Shown in pieces: positions 43,166 through 51,239 of a stretch of 64,000 bases of DNA. The stretch covers positions 1,488,001 through 1,552,000 of the forward strand of contig NZ_CP021108.1 of the NCBI RefSeq assembly GCF_002119685.1. Direction: 5' to 3'. The notes under the pieces were generated by a model. That model had not been told where the DNA came from. It saw only the letters and a list, made by a program, of their open reading frames with translations, and did no database searches. This DNA is from Bordetella genomosp. 8. GTDB taxonomy: Bacteria > Pseudomonadota > Gammaproteobacteria > Burkholderiales > Burkholderiaceae_B. Position 1 is the first letter of the stretch. Each line of letters opens with the position of its first letter. The translations under genes were made by a program, and so were the position numbers.

Positions 43166-45916
43166 TCAGGTTTCCAGTTGGACCTGTGCCCGCGCAACCA
43201 TGCGGGCGACTTCCGGGCCGCAGGAGCCGCAGCCGGTCCCGCAGCGCAAGGTGCGGCGCAGACCGTCGGCGTCGAGTCCGGCGGCGATGCCGGCGTGGAT
43301 GGCGCGGTCCGTTACGCCGTGGCAGACACAGACCGTGCGCGCCCGCGCCACCGGGGCCGTGCGCCCCATCAGCAACTGCGCCGCGCTGGCGGGCGCCGCG
43401 CCGCCATCCGCCCATGCCGATACGGCGTCGAGTATGCGCGTGTCGCCGGCCACCAGGAAAGCCACCGGCCTGCCGTCGGACAGGGCAATACGCCGCACGA
43501 TGCCGCGATGCGGGTCGTCATAGAAGGCGTGGGGCTGTTCCAGCGCCAGGGCCGCGCACAGGGCCTCCAGGACGTCGGTATCCGGTGCGTGCGCCGCGGC
43601 CAGCACGATGCGGACGCCGCCACCGCCCATGGCGGTCGGCAGTATCGCGGCATAGTGAAAGCGCCGCAGCCATGGCGCCAGGTCCCGGCGCAGCGCCGGC
43701 ACATCGCCGCGTATCCATCCCGCCGCCTGCCAGTCAAGGTTCGCGGGCCGCACGACGATGGCGCTATGTTTCAGTTCGGGCTGCCTGGACACGGGGTCGC
43801 GCGCGGGATTGGTCAACGCGTTCACGCCGTCGCCGGCAATGAAGGCGCTGCCCCAATGCATGGGCAGGAAGGCCTGGCCGGGCCGCAGGGCATCGTCGGC
43901 GCGTACGGGCATGTGCAGCTGTCCGCGCCGCGAGGCGATATGCGCCAGGCCGCCTTCCGCGAGTCCGGCCTCGGCCATGTCGGCCGGATGCATGGACAGC
44001 CAGGGTTCCTCCACATGCCGGGTCAGGGCTGGCGACAGCGCGGTGCGCGCCATCGTGTGCCAGTGGTCGCGCAAGCGGCCGGTCGTCAGCCGCAGCGGGA
44101 AGTCCGGCGACACGGGTTCGGCGACGGGCAGATAGGGCAGGTCGAGGAAGCGGGCGCGACCGTTGGGCGTGGCGAAAAGGCCGTCGACGTAGAGCCGTGC
44201 GCGCGGACGTGCATCGGCGCCGCGCCGATCGGGCCGGTAGGGCCATTGTTGCGGGCCGTCGCGTTCCAGCACCGCGTAGTCCAGGGCGCTGTAATCCAGG
44301 TCGCGGCCCGCGGTGGTGCGCGCATGTTCCGCGAAAACCTCGCTTTCCCCGGCAAACGAGAAGAGCCGCGCCTTGTCGGGAGCAATGCGGCGGGCCAGGC
44401 GCGTGGCGACGTCCGCGGCAAGGCGCCAATCGGGCCGGGCGTCGCCGGGTGGGGCGATCGCGGCGCGCACGCGGCTGATGCGCCGCTCGGAGTTGGTCGT
44501 CGTGCCTTCTTTCTCCGGCCAGGTGGCGGCGGGCAACACCAGATCGGCATAGGCCAGCGTTTCGGTGCCGGCATAGGCGTCCTGCACGATGACGAACTCG
44601 GCCTTCTCCAGCGCCGCGCGCACGCGTGCCTGGTCCGGCATCGACTGCGCGGGGTTGGTCGCGACGATCCACAATGCCTTGACGCGGCCTTCCAGCACGG
44701 CGTCGAACATCTCCACGGCCGGCAGGCCGGGCGTCTCGGGCAGGCTGTCCACGCCCCACAGCGCCGCGACTTCCGCGCGGTCGGCGGCATTGCCCGGGTC
44801 GCGATGGCCGGGCAGCAGCGTCGCCATGCCGCCGGCCTCGCGGCCGCCCATGGCGTTGGGCTGGCCGGTCAGCGAGAACGGACCGGCGCCGGGTTTGCCG
44901 ATCTGGCCGGTGGCCAGATGCAGATGGATCAAGGCGGCATTCTTGGCCGTACCGCTGCTGGACTGGTTCAGGCCCATGGTGTACAGCGACAGCGTCGCGG
45001 GCGACCGGGCGAACCAGCGGGCCGCCTGCACGATGTCGGCGGCCGGCACGCCGCAGATTTCCTGTGCCGCTTCCGGCGTGAAGTCGGCGATCCGGCGCTC
45101 CAGGGCCGCATAACCTTCGGTGTGCCGCTCGATATAGCCGCGGTCGATCAACGATTCGGCGGCCATGACGCGCAGCATGGCATGGAACAGGGCGACATCG
45201 GTGCCTGGCAGGATGGGCAGGTGCAGATCGGCCAGGGCGGTGGTGTCGGTGCGGCGCGGATCGGCCACGATCACCCGCATCCGCGGACGCGCGTGGCGCG
45301 CCGCTTCCAGGCGGCGAAACAGAACCGGATGCGCGTACGCCACGTTGGCGCCGGCGATGAATACGGTGTCGGCCAGCTCCAGATCGTCGTAGCAGGCGGG
45401 CGGGGCATCGGCACCCAGCGTCTGCTTGTAGCCGGCCACCGCGCTGGACATGCATAGCCGCGAATTCGTGTCCACATTGTTGGTGCCGGCCAATGCTCGC
45501 GCCAGCTTGTTGAAGACGCTGTAGTCCTCGGTCAGCAACTGGCCCGACAGGTAGAAGCCGATCGCATCCGGCCCATCGCGGCGGATGATGTCGGCCAGCC
45601 GCCCGGCCGCGATATCCAATGCCTGGTCCAGTGGAACGTCCACCCTGGCCGCCGTCTTGCCCGGCCGCCACTGGGCCTTGAGGATGCGCGCGGCGTCGCC
45701 GCGGACCGTGTCCGCCAACTGCAGGCCCTTGCTGCACAGGCGGCCGCGATTGGACGGATGGGTTTCATCGCCAAGGATGGCGATCACGCGGCCGCCATGG
45801 GCGGCAACCCGCACCCCGCAGCCGGTCCCGCAATAGCAGCAGACCGACGAAACGGTGCGCGCGCCGTTCGCGGCGGCCCGGCTGGCGGCGGCATCGTGAA
45901 GATTGTGAGCGTCCAT
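43166..45916 (-). CDS. nasA: Assimilatory nitrate reductase, catalytic subunit (with C-terminal BFD-like domain)
   Basis: This 916-residue molybdopterin oxidoreductase has an N-terminal [4Fe-4S] motif CCYCGTGCG, with the fourth Cys in GRLCSKG. The long Mo-bisMGD domain follows (GSTYTMGLNQSSSGTAKNA-like YTMGLNQSSSGTAKN), then a molydopterin-dinucleotide domain (LRLTTGRLRDHWHTMARTAL). The final 55 residues form a BFD-like [2Fe-2S] domain with VCVCHGVT and GTGCGSCGPEV. It reduces nitrate to nitrite in the cytoplasm. ATG 45916 fits the conserved start; longer frames continue into the preceding gene. It overlaps nothing but lies 2 bp after the NirB-like gene. Confidence 0.94.
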   Translation of the reverse strand: MDAHNLHDAAASRAAANGARTVSSVCCYCGTGCGVRVAAHGGRVIAILGDETHPSNRGRLCSKGLQLADTVRGDAARILKAQWRPGKTAARVDVPLDQALDIAAGRLADIIRRDGPDAIGFYLSGQLLTEDYSVFNKLARALAGTNNVDTNSRLCMSSAVAGYKQTLGADAPPACYDDLELADTVFIAGANVAYAHPVLFRRLEAARHARPRMRVIVADPRRTDTTALADLHLPILPGTDVALFHAMLRVMAAESLIDRGYIERHTEGYAALERRIADFTPEAAQEICGVPAADIVQAARWFARSPATLSLYTMGLNQSSSGTAKNAALIHLHLATGQIGKPGAGPFSLTGQPNAMGGREAGGMATLLPGHRDPGNAADRAEVAALWGVDSLPETPGLPAVEMFDAVLEGRVKALWIVATNPAQSMPDQARVRAALEKAEFVIVQDAYAGTETLAYADLVLPAATWPEKEGTTTNSERRISRVRAAIAPPGDARPDWRLAADVATRLARRIAPDKARLFSFAGESEVFAEHARTTAGRDLDYSALDYAVLERDGPQQWPYRPDRRGADARPRARLYVDGLFATPNGRARFLDLPYLPVAEPVSPDFPLRLTTGRLRDHWHTMARTALSPALTRHVEEPWLSMHPADMAEAGLAEGGLAHIASRRGQLHMPVRADDALRPGQAFLPMHWGSAFIAGDGVNALTNPARDPVSRQPELKHSAIVVRPANLDWQAAGWIRGDVPALRRDLAPWLRRFHYAAILPTAMGGGGVRIVLAAAHAPDTDVLEALCAALALEQPHAFYDDPHRGIVRRIALSDGRPVAFLVAGDTRILDAVSAWADGGAAPASAAQLLMGRTAPVARARTVCVCHGVTDRAIHAGIAAGLDADGLRRTLRCGTGCGSCGPEVARMVARAQVQLET

Positions 45917-45918
45917 CT

Positions 45919-47142
45919 TCAGGGTGCCTCCGCCGCCCCAATTTCGCCATGCATCAAGCGGTCGCGCAGTCCCGCCAGCGGGGTTGCCTCGCGGATCAGG
46001 CGCAGGTACCAGCCGCCGTCGGCGGTGTCGCCGTACAAACAGGCGCCCACCAGCTTGTCGTCCTTGACGACCAGTTTCTTGTAGACGCCGTCCTGTGCGT
46101 CCGAGAGGGTGATGGCTTGCGTGCCGGCGCCGCCGATGAAGTCCCCGGCGGAGAATACGTCGATGCCGGTCACCTTCAGTTTGGTCGAGGTAATGCTGCC
46201 CGCGTAGCGGCCGGTACCGTGCAGGGCCAGGTGGTTGGCCGCGACACGGGCCTGTTCGAACAGCGGCGCGACCAGCCCATACGCGACACCGCGATGGCTG
46301 ACGCATTCGCCCACGGCGTAGATACGCGGGTCGTAGGTCTGCATGGTGTCGCTGACGACGATGCCGCGGTCGACGTGGAGCCCGGCCTGCTCGGCCAGCG
46401 CCGTGTGCGGCCGGATGCCCACCGCCATGATGACGAGGTCGGTGGCGATCTCCTGGCCATCGGCGAAGCGCAGGCCACGCACGCGGCCGTCCGCGTCGCC
46501 CAGGATCGCCGCGGTCTGGCGCGCCATGAGGAAGCGCAGGCCGCGCGCCTCCAGGCTGCCGCGCAGCAGCCGGGCCGCGTGCGTATCCAACTGGCGGTCC
46601 AGCAGCGTCGCGCCCAGGTGCACGACGGAAACTTCCATTCCGCGCGTGGCGAGCCCGTTGGCGGCTTCCAGGCCCAGCAGGCCTCCCCCGATGACCACCG
46701 CGCGACGGTGCCGTGCGGCCGCTTCGATCATGTGGTTGACGTCCTGGATGTCGCGAAACGTCAGCACGCCCCGCAGCTCCCTGCCCGGCACGGGCAGCAC
46801 GACCGGCGTGGAGCCGGTGGCCAGCAGCAGCTTGTCGTAGGGCGCGACGGTGCCGTCCTCGGCATGCACCTGCCGGCGCGCGCGATCGATACGGGTCACC
46901 GCGCGATTCAGCAGCAACCGTATGCCGTGTCGCGCATACCATTGCTCATCGTTCAGGACGATATCGCGCAAGGTCCGTTCGCCGGTCAGCACAGGCGACA
47001 GCATGATGCGGTTGTAGTTCGGATGCGGCTCGGCGCCGAATACGGTGACGTCGTACAGCCCCGCGTCCAGCGCGAGCAATTCCTCCAGGGCGCGGATGCC
47101 GGCCATGCCGTTGCCCACCACTACCAGCTTCTGCCTGCTCAT
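45919..47142 (-). CDS. NirB-like NAD(P)H/FAD reductase lacking the siroheme domain
   Basis: This 407-residue flavoprotein matches the N-terminal FAD/NAD part of NirB/NasB. The segments are MSRQKLVVVGNGMAGIRALE, HPNYNRIMLSPVLTGERTL, then GGGLLGLEAANGLATRGMEV for NAD and VYAVGECVSHRG-like IYAVGECVSHRG. The C-terminal fold DGVYKKLVVKDDKLVGACLY is present. The [2Fe-2S] and siroheme domains of full NirB are missing, so it cannot reduce nitrite itself. It probably feeds electrons to the nitrate reductase encoded 2 bp downstream. Confidence 0.9.
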   Translation of the reverse strand: MSRQKLVVVGNGMAGIRALEELLALDAGLYDVTVFGAEPHPNYNRIMLSPVLTGERTLRDIVLNDEQWYARHGIRLLLNRAVTRIDRARRQVHAEDGTVAPYDKLLLATGSTPVVLPVPGRELRGVLTFRDIQDVNHMIEAAARHRRAVVIGGGLLGLEAANGLATRGMEVSVVHLGATLLDRQLDTHAARLLRGSLEARGLRFLMARQTAAILGDADGRVRGLRFADGQEIATDLVIMAVGIRPHTALAEQAGLHVDRGIVVSDTMQTYDPRIYAVGECVSHRGVAYGLVAPLFEQARVAANHLALHGTGRYAGSITSTKLKVTGIDVFSAGDFIGGAGTQAITLSDAQDGVYKKLVVKDDKLVGACLYGDTADGGWYLRLIREATPLAGLRDRLMHGEIGAAEAP

Positions 47143-47166
47143 GCCCGTCTCCCGTGGTCGCCGGCA

Positions 47167-48048
47167 TCAGGCGGCGTTGTGCGCCCGTACCGCTTCGAGC
47201 TGGGATGCGGCCGCGGGCAGGGCGGCTGGCGCGGCCGTTGCGGTGGCATGCGGGCGCGATTCCACGGGATGCCCATAGCGGCGATGCAGGAAGTCCACCA
47301 CGGCCGCGCGGCAGGCCAGGTAGCGGGGGTCTTCCGCCAGGGCGACCCGGTCGCGCGGACGCGGCAGCGCCACGTCCTGGATCTGGCCGATGGTGGCCGC
47401 CGGTCCGTTGGTCAGCATCACGACCCGATCGGATAGCAGCACGGCTTCGTCGACATCGTGAGTCACCATGATGGTGGTGGTGCGCGTCTTGGCGACGATC
47501 TTCAGCAGTTCGTCCTGGAGATGGGCGCGGGTCAATGCGTCCAGCGCGCCGAAGGGCTCGTCCATCAGCAGCACCTTGGGTTCGATGGCCAGGGCGCGGG
47601 CAATGCCCACGCGCTGCTTCATGCCGCCGGAAATCTCACGCGGCAGCTTGCCCTGGGCGTGGGCCAGCCCGACCAGTTCGAGCGCCGCATGCGTGCGTTC
47701 GGCCAGCCGCGCCTTGCTTTCCTGGCGGCCGTAAACCCTTTCCACCGCCAGGTGGACGTTCTGGAAACAGCTCAGCCATGGCAGCAGGGAATGGTTCTGG
47801 AACACGACGGCGCGGTCCGGACCGGGCCCGGCGATTTCTTTTTCCGCGCACAACAGCACGCCGGTGGTGGGGCGGGTCAGGCCGGCCACCAGGTTCAGCA
47901 GCGTCGACTTGCCGCAGCCGGAATGGCCGATCAGCGTGATGAACTCGCCCTGCGCGACCGTCAGGTCGATGTCGCGCAGGGCGACGAACGGGCCCTTGCG
48001 CGTATCGAAGACCTGCCCCACGTTTTCGACCCGTACGAACTTTTCCAT
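47167..48048 (-). CDS. Nitrate ABC transporter ATP-binding protein (NrtD type)
   Basis: This 293-residue ATPase has Walker A GHSGCGKSTLL, Q-loop VVFQNHSLLPWLSCFQNVHL, signature ISGGMKQRVGIARAL, Walker B VLLMDEPFGALDALT and switch His in VTHDVDEAV. PWLSCFQNV is typical for the nitrate/taurine/sulfonate class. A disordered Ala-rich tail of about 35 residues ends the protein. It follows the permease gene by 4 bp and powers nitrate uptake. Confidence 0.93.
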   Translation of the reverse strand: MEKFVRVENVGQVFDTRKGPFVALRDIDLTVAQGEFITLIGHSGCGKSTLLNLVAGLTRPTTGVLLCAEKEIAGPGPDRAVVFQNHSLLPWLSCFQNVHLAVERVYGRQESKARLAERTHAALELVGLAHAQGKLPREISGGMKQRVGIARALAIEPKVLLMDEPFGALDALTRAHLQDELLKIVAKTRTTTIMVTHDVDEAVLLSDRVVMLTNGPAATIGQIQDVALPRPRDRVALAEDPRYLACRAAVVDFLHRRYGHPVESRPHATATAAPAALPAAASQLEAVRAHNAA

Positions 48049-48052
48049 GGCC

Positions 48053-48877
48053 TTATTCCTCGTAGGTGTAGCGCCGGGCCAGTTGCATCAGCAACACGTC
48101 CAGCGTCAGGCCGACGATGCCGATCACGAAGATCGCGATGACGATGTGTTCGACCTTGAGGTTGTTCCATTCATCCCACAGCCAGAAACCGATGCCGGTG
48201 CCACCGGTCAGCATCTCGGCCGCGACGATGACCAGCCAGGCCGTGCCGATGGACAGGCGTACGCCCGTTAGTACGTGCGGCAGGGCGGCCGGCAACAGCA
48301 CGCGCGTCAGGATTTTCCATTCCGACAGGTCCAGCACCCGCGCGACGTTCAGGTAATCCCGCGGCACGCGCTGCACGCCGGCCGCGGTATTGAGGATCAT
48401 CGGCCAGATGGAACAGATGAAGATGGTCCAGATGGCCGCCGGATTGGCCGCCTTGAACAGGAGCAGTCCCAGCGGCAGCCAGGCGAGCGGGGACACCGGC
48501 CTCAGCAGGCTGATGATGGGCGAAGCCAGGGCGTTCAAGGCCTTGAAGCGGCCGATGGCGAAGCCCAGCGGGATGCCCACCAGCGCCGCCAGCCCGAAGC
48601 CGCCGGCCACGCGCAGCAGCGACGCCAGCACGTTCCAGCCGATGCCGCGATCGTTGGGACCGTTGTCGTAGAAAGGATGGGCGAACAGCGCGACGGCCGC
48701 CTCCCAGGTCTTGGCCGGCGTCGGAATGGCCGGCACCAGCAGGGAGATGGTCTGCCACACCAGCACGAAGAGGGCGAAGCCGGCGACCGGTCCGACGACG
48801 GCTCGCAGGACACTCTCGACATGGTCGCGCCACGGCCACGCCGGGCGGGTGTCGGTCAGGGGTAGCGATCGATCCAT
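48053..48877 (-). CDS. Nitrate ABC transporter permease (NrtB type)
   Basis: This 274-residue membrane protein has about six helices. It contains WKILTRVLLPAALPHVLTGV and RLSIGTAWLVIVAAEMLTGG, the EAA loop and signature of NrtB/SsuC permeases. GIGFWLWDEWNNLKVEHIVI is also characteristic of nitrate permeases. ATG 48877 is chosen because the longer frame enters the upstream gene. It lies 11 bp after the binding-protein gene in the nitrate operon. Confidence 0.93.
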   Translation of the reverse strand: MDRSLPLTDTRPAWPWRDHVESVLRAVVGPVAGFALFVLVWQTISLLVPAIPTPAKTWEAAVALFAHPFYDNGPNDRGIGWNVLASLLRVAGGFGLAALVGIPLGFAIGRFKALNALASPIISLLRPVSPLAWLPLGLLLFKAANPAAIWTIFICSIWPMILNTAAGVQRVPRDYLNVARVLDLSEWKILTRVLLPAALPHVLTGVRLSIGTAWLVIVAAEMLTGGTGIGFWLWDEWNNLKVEHIVIAIFVIGIVGLTLDVLLMQLARRYTYEE

Positions 48878-48888
48878 GGCGCTCGTCC

Positions 48889-50181
48889 TCAGGTCTTGAT
48901 CTTGAAGGCGTCCGCATACGCGGCCGGGTTGCTGCCATCCCACACGATCCCGTCGATCAGCGTGGAAGACCGCATCTCCTGCGCGGGCAGCGGAGCGCCC
49001 GCGGCCGTGGCGGCCTGTTTGTAGATGTCGATGCGGTTGATCTGCCGGGCGACGGCCAGGTAATCGGGATGGTCCTTCAGCAGGCCCCAGCGCTTGTGCT
49101 GGGTCAGGAACCACATGCCATCGCTCAAATACGGGAAGTTGACGGCGCCGTCGCCATAGAAACGCATCGCGTGCTTGTCGTCCCAGGTCTTGCCCAGGCC
49201 GTTGTCATAGCGGCCCAGCATGCGGTCGACGATCACGGCCGCGTCGGTGTTCACATAGGATTTGGCGGCGATCGTTTCCGCCGTCTTGCGGCGGTTTTCG
49301 GGGGAGGCGTCTATCCACTTGCTGGCCTCCAGGACGGCGGCGGTCACCGCGCGCGCGGTGTTGGGATAGCGGGAGACGAATTCGGCGGAGCCTCCGAGCA
49401 CTTTTTCAGGATGGTCCTGCCAGATCTCCTGCGTCGTGACGGCGGTGAAGCCGACCTTGTCCAGGATGGCGCGCGCGTTCCAGGGCTCGCCCACGCAAAA
49501 GCCGTCCATGTTGCCGATGCGCATATTGGCCACCATCTGGGGCGGCGGCACGGTAATGACCTTGGCGTCGCGCATGGGGTGGATGCCGTTGGCGGCCAGC
49601 CAGTAATACAGCCACATGGCGTGCGTGCCGGTGGGGAAGGTCTGCGCGAAGGTGTATTCGCGCTTCTTTTCCGCCATGACGCGCGCCAGCGATGCGCCGT
49701 CGGTGACACCGGCGTCCTTCAACTGCTGCGACAAAGAGATGGCCTGGCCGTTCTGGTTGAGGCCCATCAATACCGCCATCTCTTTCTTCGGCCCGCCTAT
49801 GCCCAGGTGTACGCCGTACACCAGTCCGTACAGGACATGCGCCACGTCCAGTTCGCCATTGATCAGCTTGTCGCGCACGCCGGCCCAGGATGCTTCCTTG
49901 GACAGCACGAACTTCACGCCGTGCTTCTGATCCAGGCCCAGCACCGACGCCATGACGACCGACGAACAATCGGTCAGCGGAATGAACCCTATCCTGACTT
50001 CGGTCTTCTCCGGCGCATCCGTGCCCGCGGCCCAGGCGCCGGCCCGCACACGGGGGTCGACCACGCCGAGGATGCTTGCACCCGCCAAGGTGCGGGTGGC
50101 CCAACCCATCAGGCGCCGGCGCTGGAAACTGGCTGGCGGAGCCGCGAAGGTCGGAGGCTGCGGCGTGGTCTTTAGCTTCAT
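48889..50181 (-). CDS. Nitrate-binding ABC transporter protein (NrtA/CmpA family)
   Basis: This 430-residue binding protein has a long N-terminus with twin arginines (FQRRRLMGWATRTLAGASIL), suggesting Tat export. VRIGFIPLTDCSSVVMASVL, LYGLVYGVHLGIGGPKKEM and MRIGNMDGFCVGEPWNARAI follow, the NrtA/NasS signatures. It is the first gene of the nitrate operon, with an AAGGA site before the ATG and a 121-nt leader carrying an ANTAR-type antitermination switch. It binds nitrate and possibly nitrite. Confidence 0.93.
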   Translation of the reverse strand: MKLKTTPQPPTFAAPPASFQRRRLMGWATRTLAGASILGVVDPRVRAGAWAAGTDAPEKTEVRIGFIPLTDCSSVVMASVLGLDQKHGVKFVLSKEASWAGVRDKLINGELDVAHVLYGLVYGVHLGIGGPKKEMAVLMGLNQNGQAISLSQQLKDAGVTDGASLARVMAEKKREYTFAQTFPTGTHAMWLYYWLAANGIHPMRDAKVITVPPPQMVANMRIGNMDGFCVGEPWNARAILDKVGFTAVTTQEIWQDHPEKVLGGSAEFVSRYPNTARAVTAAVLEASKWIDASPENRRKTAETIAAKSYVNTDAAVIVDRMLGRYDNGLGKTWDDKHAMRFYGDGAVNFPYLSDGMWFLTQHKRWGLLKDHPDYLAVARQINRIDIYKQAATAAGAPLPAQEMRSSTLIDGIVWDGSNPAAYADAFKIKT

Positions 50182-50201
50182 GCGATGTGTCCTTCGAAGG
50201 C

Positions 50202-50250
50202 AAAAAAAAACGTTCCGCGCGCCCAGGGCTATCCCTGGGTGCGCGGAACG
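50202..50250 (-). terminator. Conditional leader terminator of the nitrate operon
   Basis: On the minus strand an 18-bp stem (50250-50233 with 50228-50211, one wobble pair) closes a 4-nt loop and is followed by nine T residues (50210-50202). It lies 20 bp before the nrtA start. The first arm shares GTTCCG with hairpin P2, so only one of the two can form at once. Confidence 0.95.
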
Positions 50251-50301
50251 TCGTTGTTCCGGTCGCCGCGTTGCGGCATATGACGGCCGCCGTTGGCCGT
50301 C
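50244..50301 (-). promoter_or_regulatory. ANTAR-binding antiterminator RNA (P1 and P2 hexaloop hairpins)
   Basis: Read on the minus strand, P1 (50301-50282) is GACGGCC-AACGGC-GGCCGTC. P2 (50261-50244) is CGGAAC-AACGAC-GTTCCG. Both loops have six bases with A at position 1 and G at position 4, the defining ANTAR-target features. A GCCGC-AAC-GCGGC hairpin (50277-50265) lies between them. P2's 3' arm is the start of the terminator stem. Binding of NasT would stabilise P2 and let transcription enter the nitrate operon. Confidence 0.92.
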
Positions 50302-50309
50302 GCTTCGTT

Positions 50310-50329
50310 CAAAGCAATCGCTATGCCAA
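50310..50329 (-). promoter_or_regulatory. Sigma-54 promoter of the nitrate operon
   Basis: The minus-strand sequence is TTGGCATAGCGATTGCTTTG. GG and GC are exactly 10 bp apart, matching the TGGCAY-N5-TTGC consensus. The predicted start, about 12 bp past the GC, is near 50302, one base before P1. This links nitrate uptake to general nitrogen control. A weak NtrC-like site (TGCGCC-N5-GGTGCG) is at 50468-50484. Confidence 0.85.
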
Positions 50330-50653
50330 TTTCGCCATGACCGGCGCCGCAGTGGCTTTTTCCTGCGCGATCAATGGCTTGGCGACTTTCGAATGTGCGG
50401 GCGGGTTGCGGTGCGGTGTGCGGCGACGTGGCGCATGCCGCGCCATGGTGCGTTGCGATCGATGTCCTGCGCCAATGCGGTGCGGGAATAGTCGTCGATG
50501 GTGCGCGCGGCCCATGACCATGGGCGGCGCCAGCGCATCCCCGCCGGCGAAAAACGCGTCGTGATTGCGGGCGACGTCCGGCGGACACGCGCCATCGCCC
50601 GGCAAAATGGCATGCAATTTGCATCGCACAAACGCGGAGGAGAGGACAGACAC

Positions 50654-51232
50654 ATGCTCAGGGTTATGTTGATCAGGGATGGCGAAGGACGCGTGGCCGA
50701 GTTGCGGAACACCCTGGAACAGGGCGGCGTCCGGATCGTGGCCGAAGTCCTGCCGGACGCCGACTTGCCCGCCGCCGTCGCGCGCCATGCGCCGGATGTC
50801 GTGCTGATCGACGCCGACGCGCCTTCACGCGATACGCTCGAGGGCGTTTGCGTCGCCAGTGCGCACAGCGACCGCCCGGTCGTCATGTTCACGGAGAGCA
50901 ATGATCGACAGACCATGCGGGCGGCGCTGCAGGCCGGGGTGGCCGCCTACGTCGTGGGCGAGGTGCCCGCGTCACGCATCCGCAGCCTGCTGGACGTCGC
51001 CATCGAGCGCTATGCCGTGGATCGCGCGCGCCGCGAGGAACTGACCGAAGCCAAGCTGCGGCTGGCCGAGCGGCAGGCCGTGGAAAAGGCCAAGGGGCTG
51101 CTGATGTCCCTGCGCGGGGTGTCGGAAGAAGAGGCCTATCGCATGCTGCGCGAACACGCCATGAAGAGCCAGAAGCGTATCGGCGAAGTCGCGCAAGCCA
51201 TGGTGGACGCGGCGGGCTGGCTCAAAAGCTGA
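50654..51232 (+). CDS. nasT: ANTAR-domain antiterminator NasT
   Basis: This 192-residue protein has an N-terminal receiver-like domain (LRVMLIRDGEGRVAELRNTL and DVVLIDADAPS). A helical linker and a C-terminal ANTAR domain follow (AERQAVEKAKGLLMSLRG and SEEEAYRMLREHAMKSQKRI). ANTAR proteins bind paired hexaloop hairpins in leader RNA and prevent termination. GGAGGAGAGG lies close before the ATG. It is divergent from the nitrate operon whose leader carries just such hairpins. The partner nitrate sensor NasS is not encoded beside it. Confidence 0.95.
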   Translation: MLRVMLIRDGEGRVAELRNTLEQGGVRIVAEVLPDADLPAAVARHAPDVVLIDADAPSRDTLEGVCVASAHSDRPVVMFTESNDRQTMRAALQAGVAAYVVGEVPASRIRSLLDVAIERYAVDRARREELTEAKLRLAERQAVEKAKGLLMSLRGVSEEEAYRMLREHAMKSQKRIGEVAQAMVDAAGWLKS

Positions 51233-51239
51233 TCGCCGA

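Noticed and set aside
43178..45457. Long open frame (759 codons) on the plus strand opposite the nitrate reductase
   Set aside because: It is antisense to a protein with full catalytic motifs. Its translation is Arg/Gly/His-rich and shows no domain; such frames are common in GC-rich DNA.
45919..47142. Annotation as complete nitrite reductase large subunit NirB
   Set aside because: The protein ends after the FAD/NAD part at 407 residues, and the siroheme-binding cysteines are absent.
50468..50484. Firm NtrC site upstream of the nitrate operon
   Set aside because: TGCGCC-N5-GGTGCG has two mismatches to the consensus. It is mentioned only as a weak possibility.
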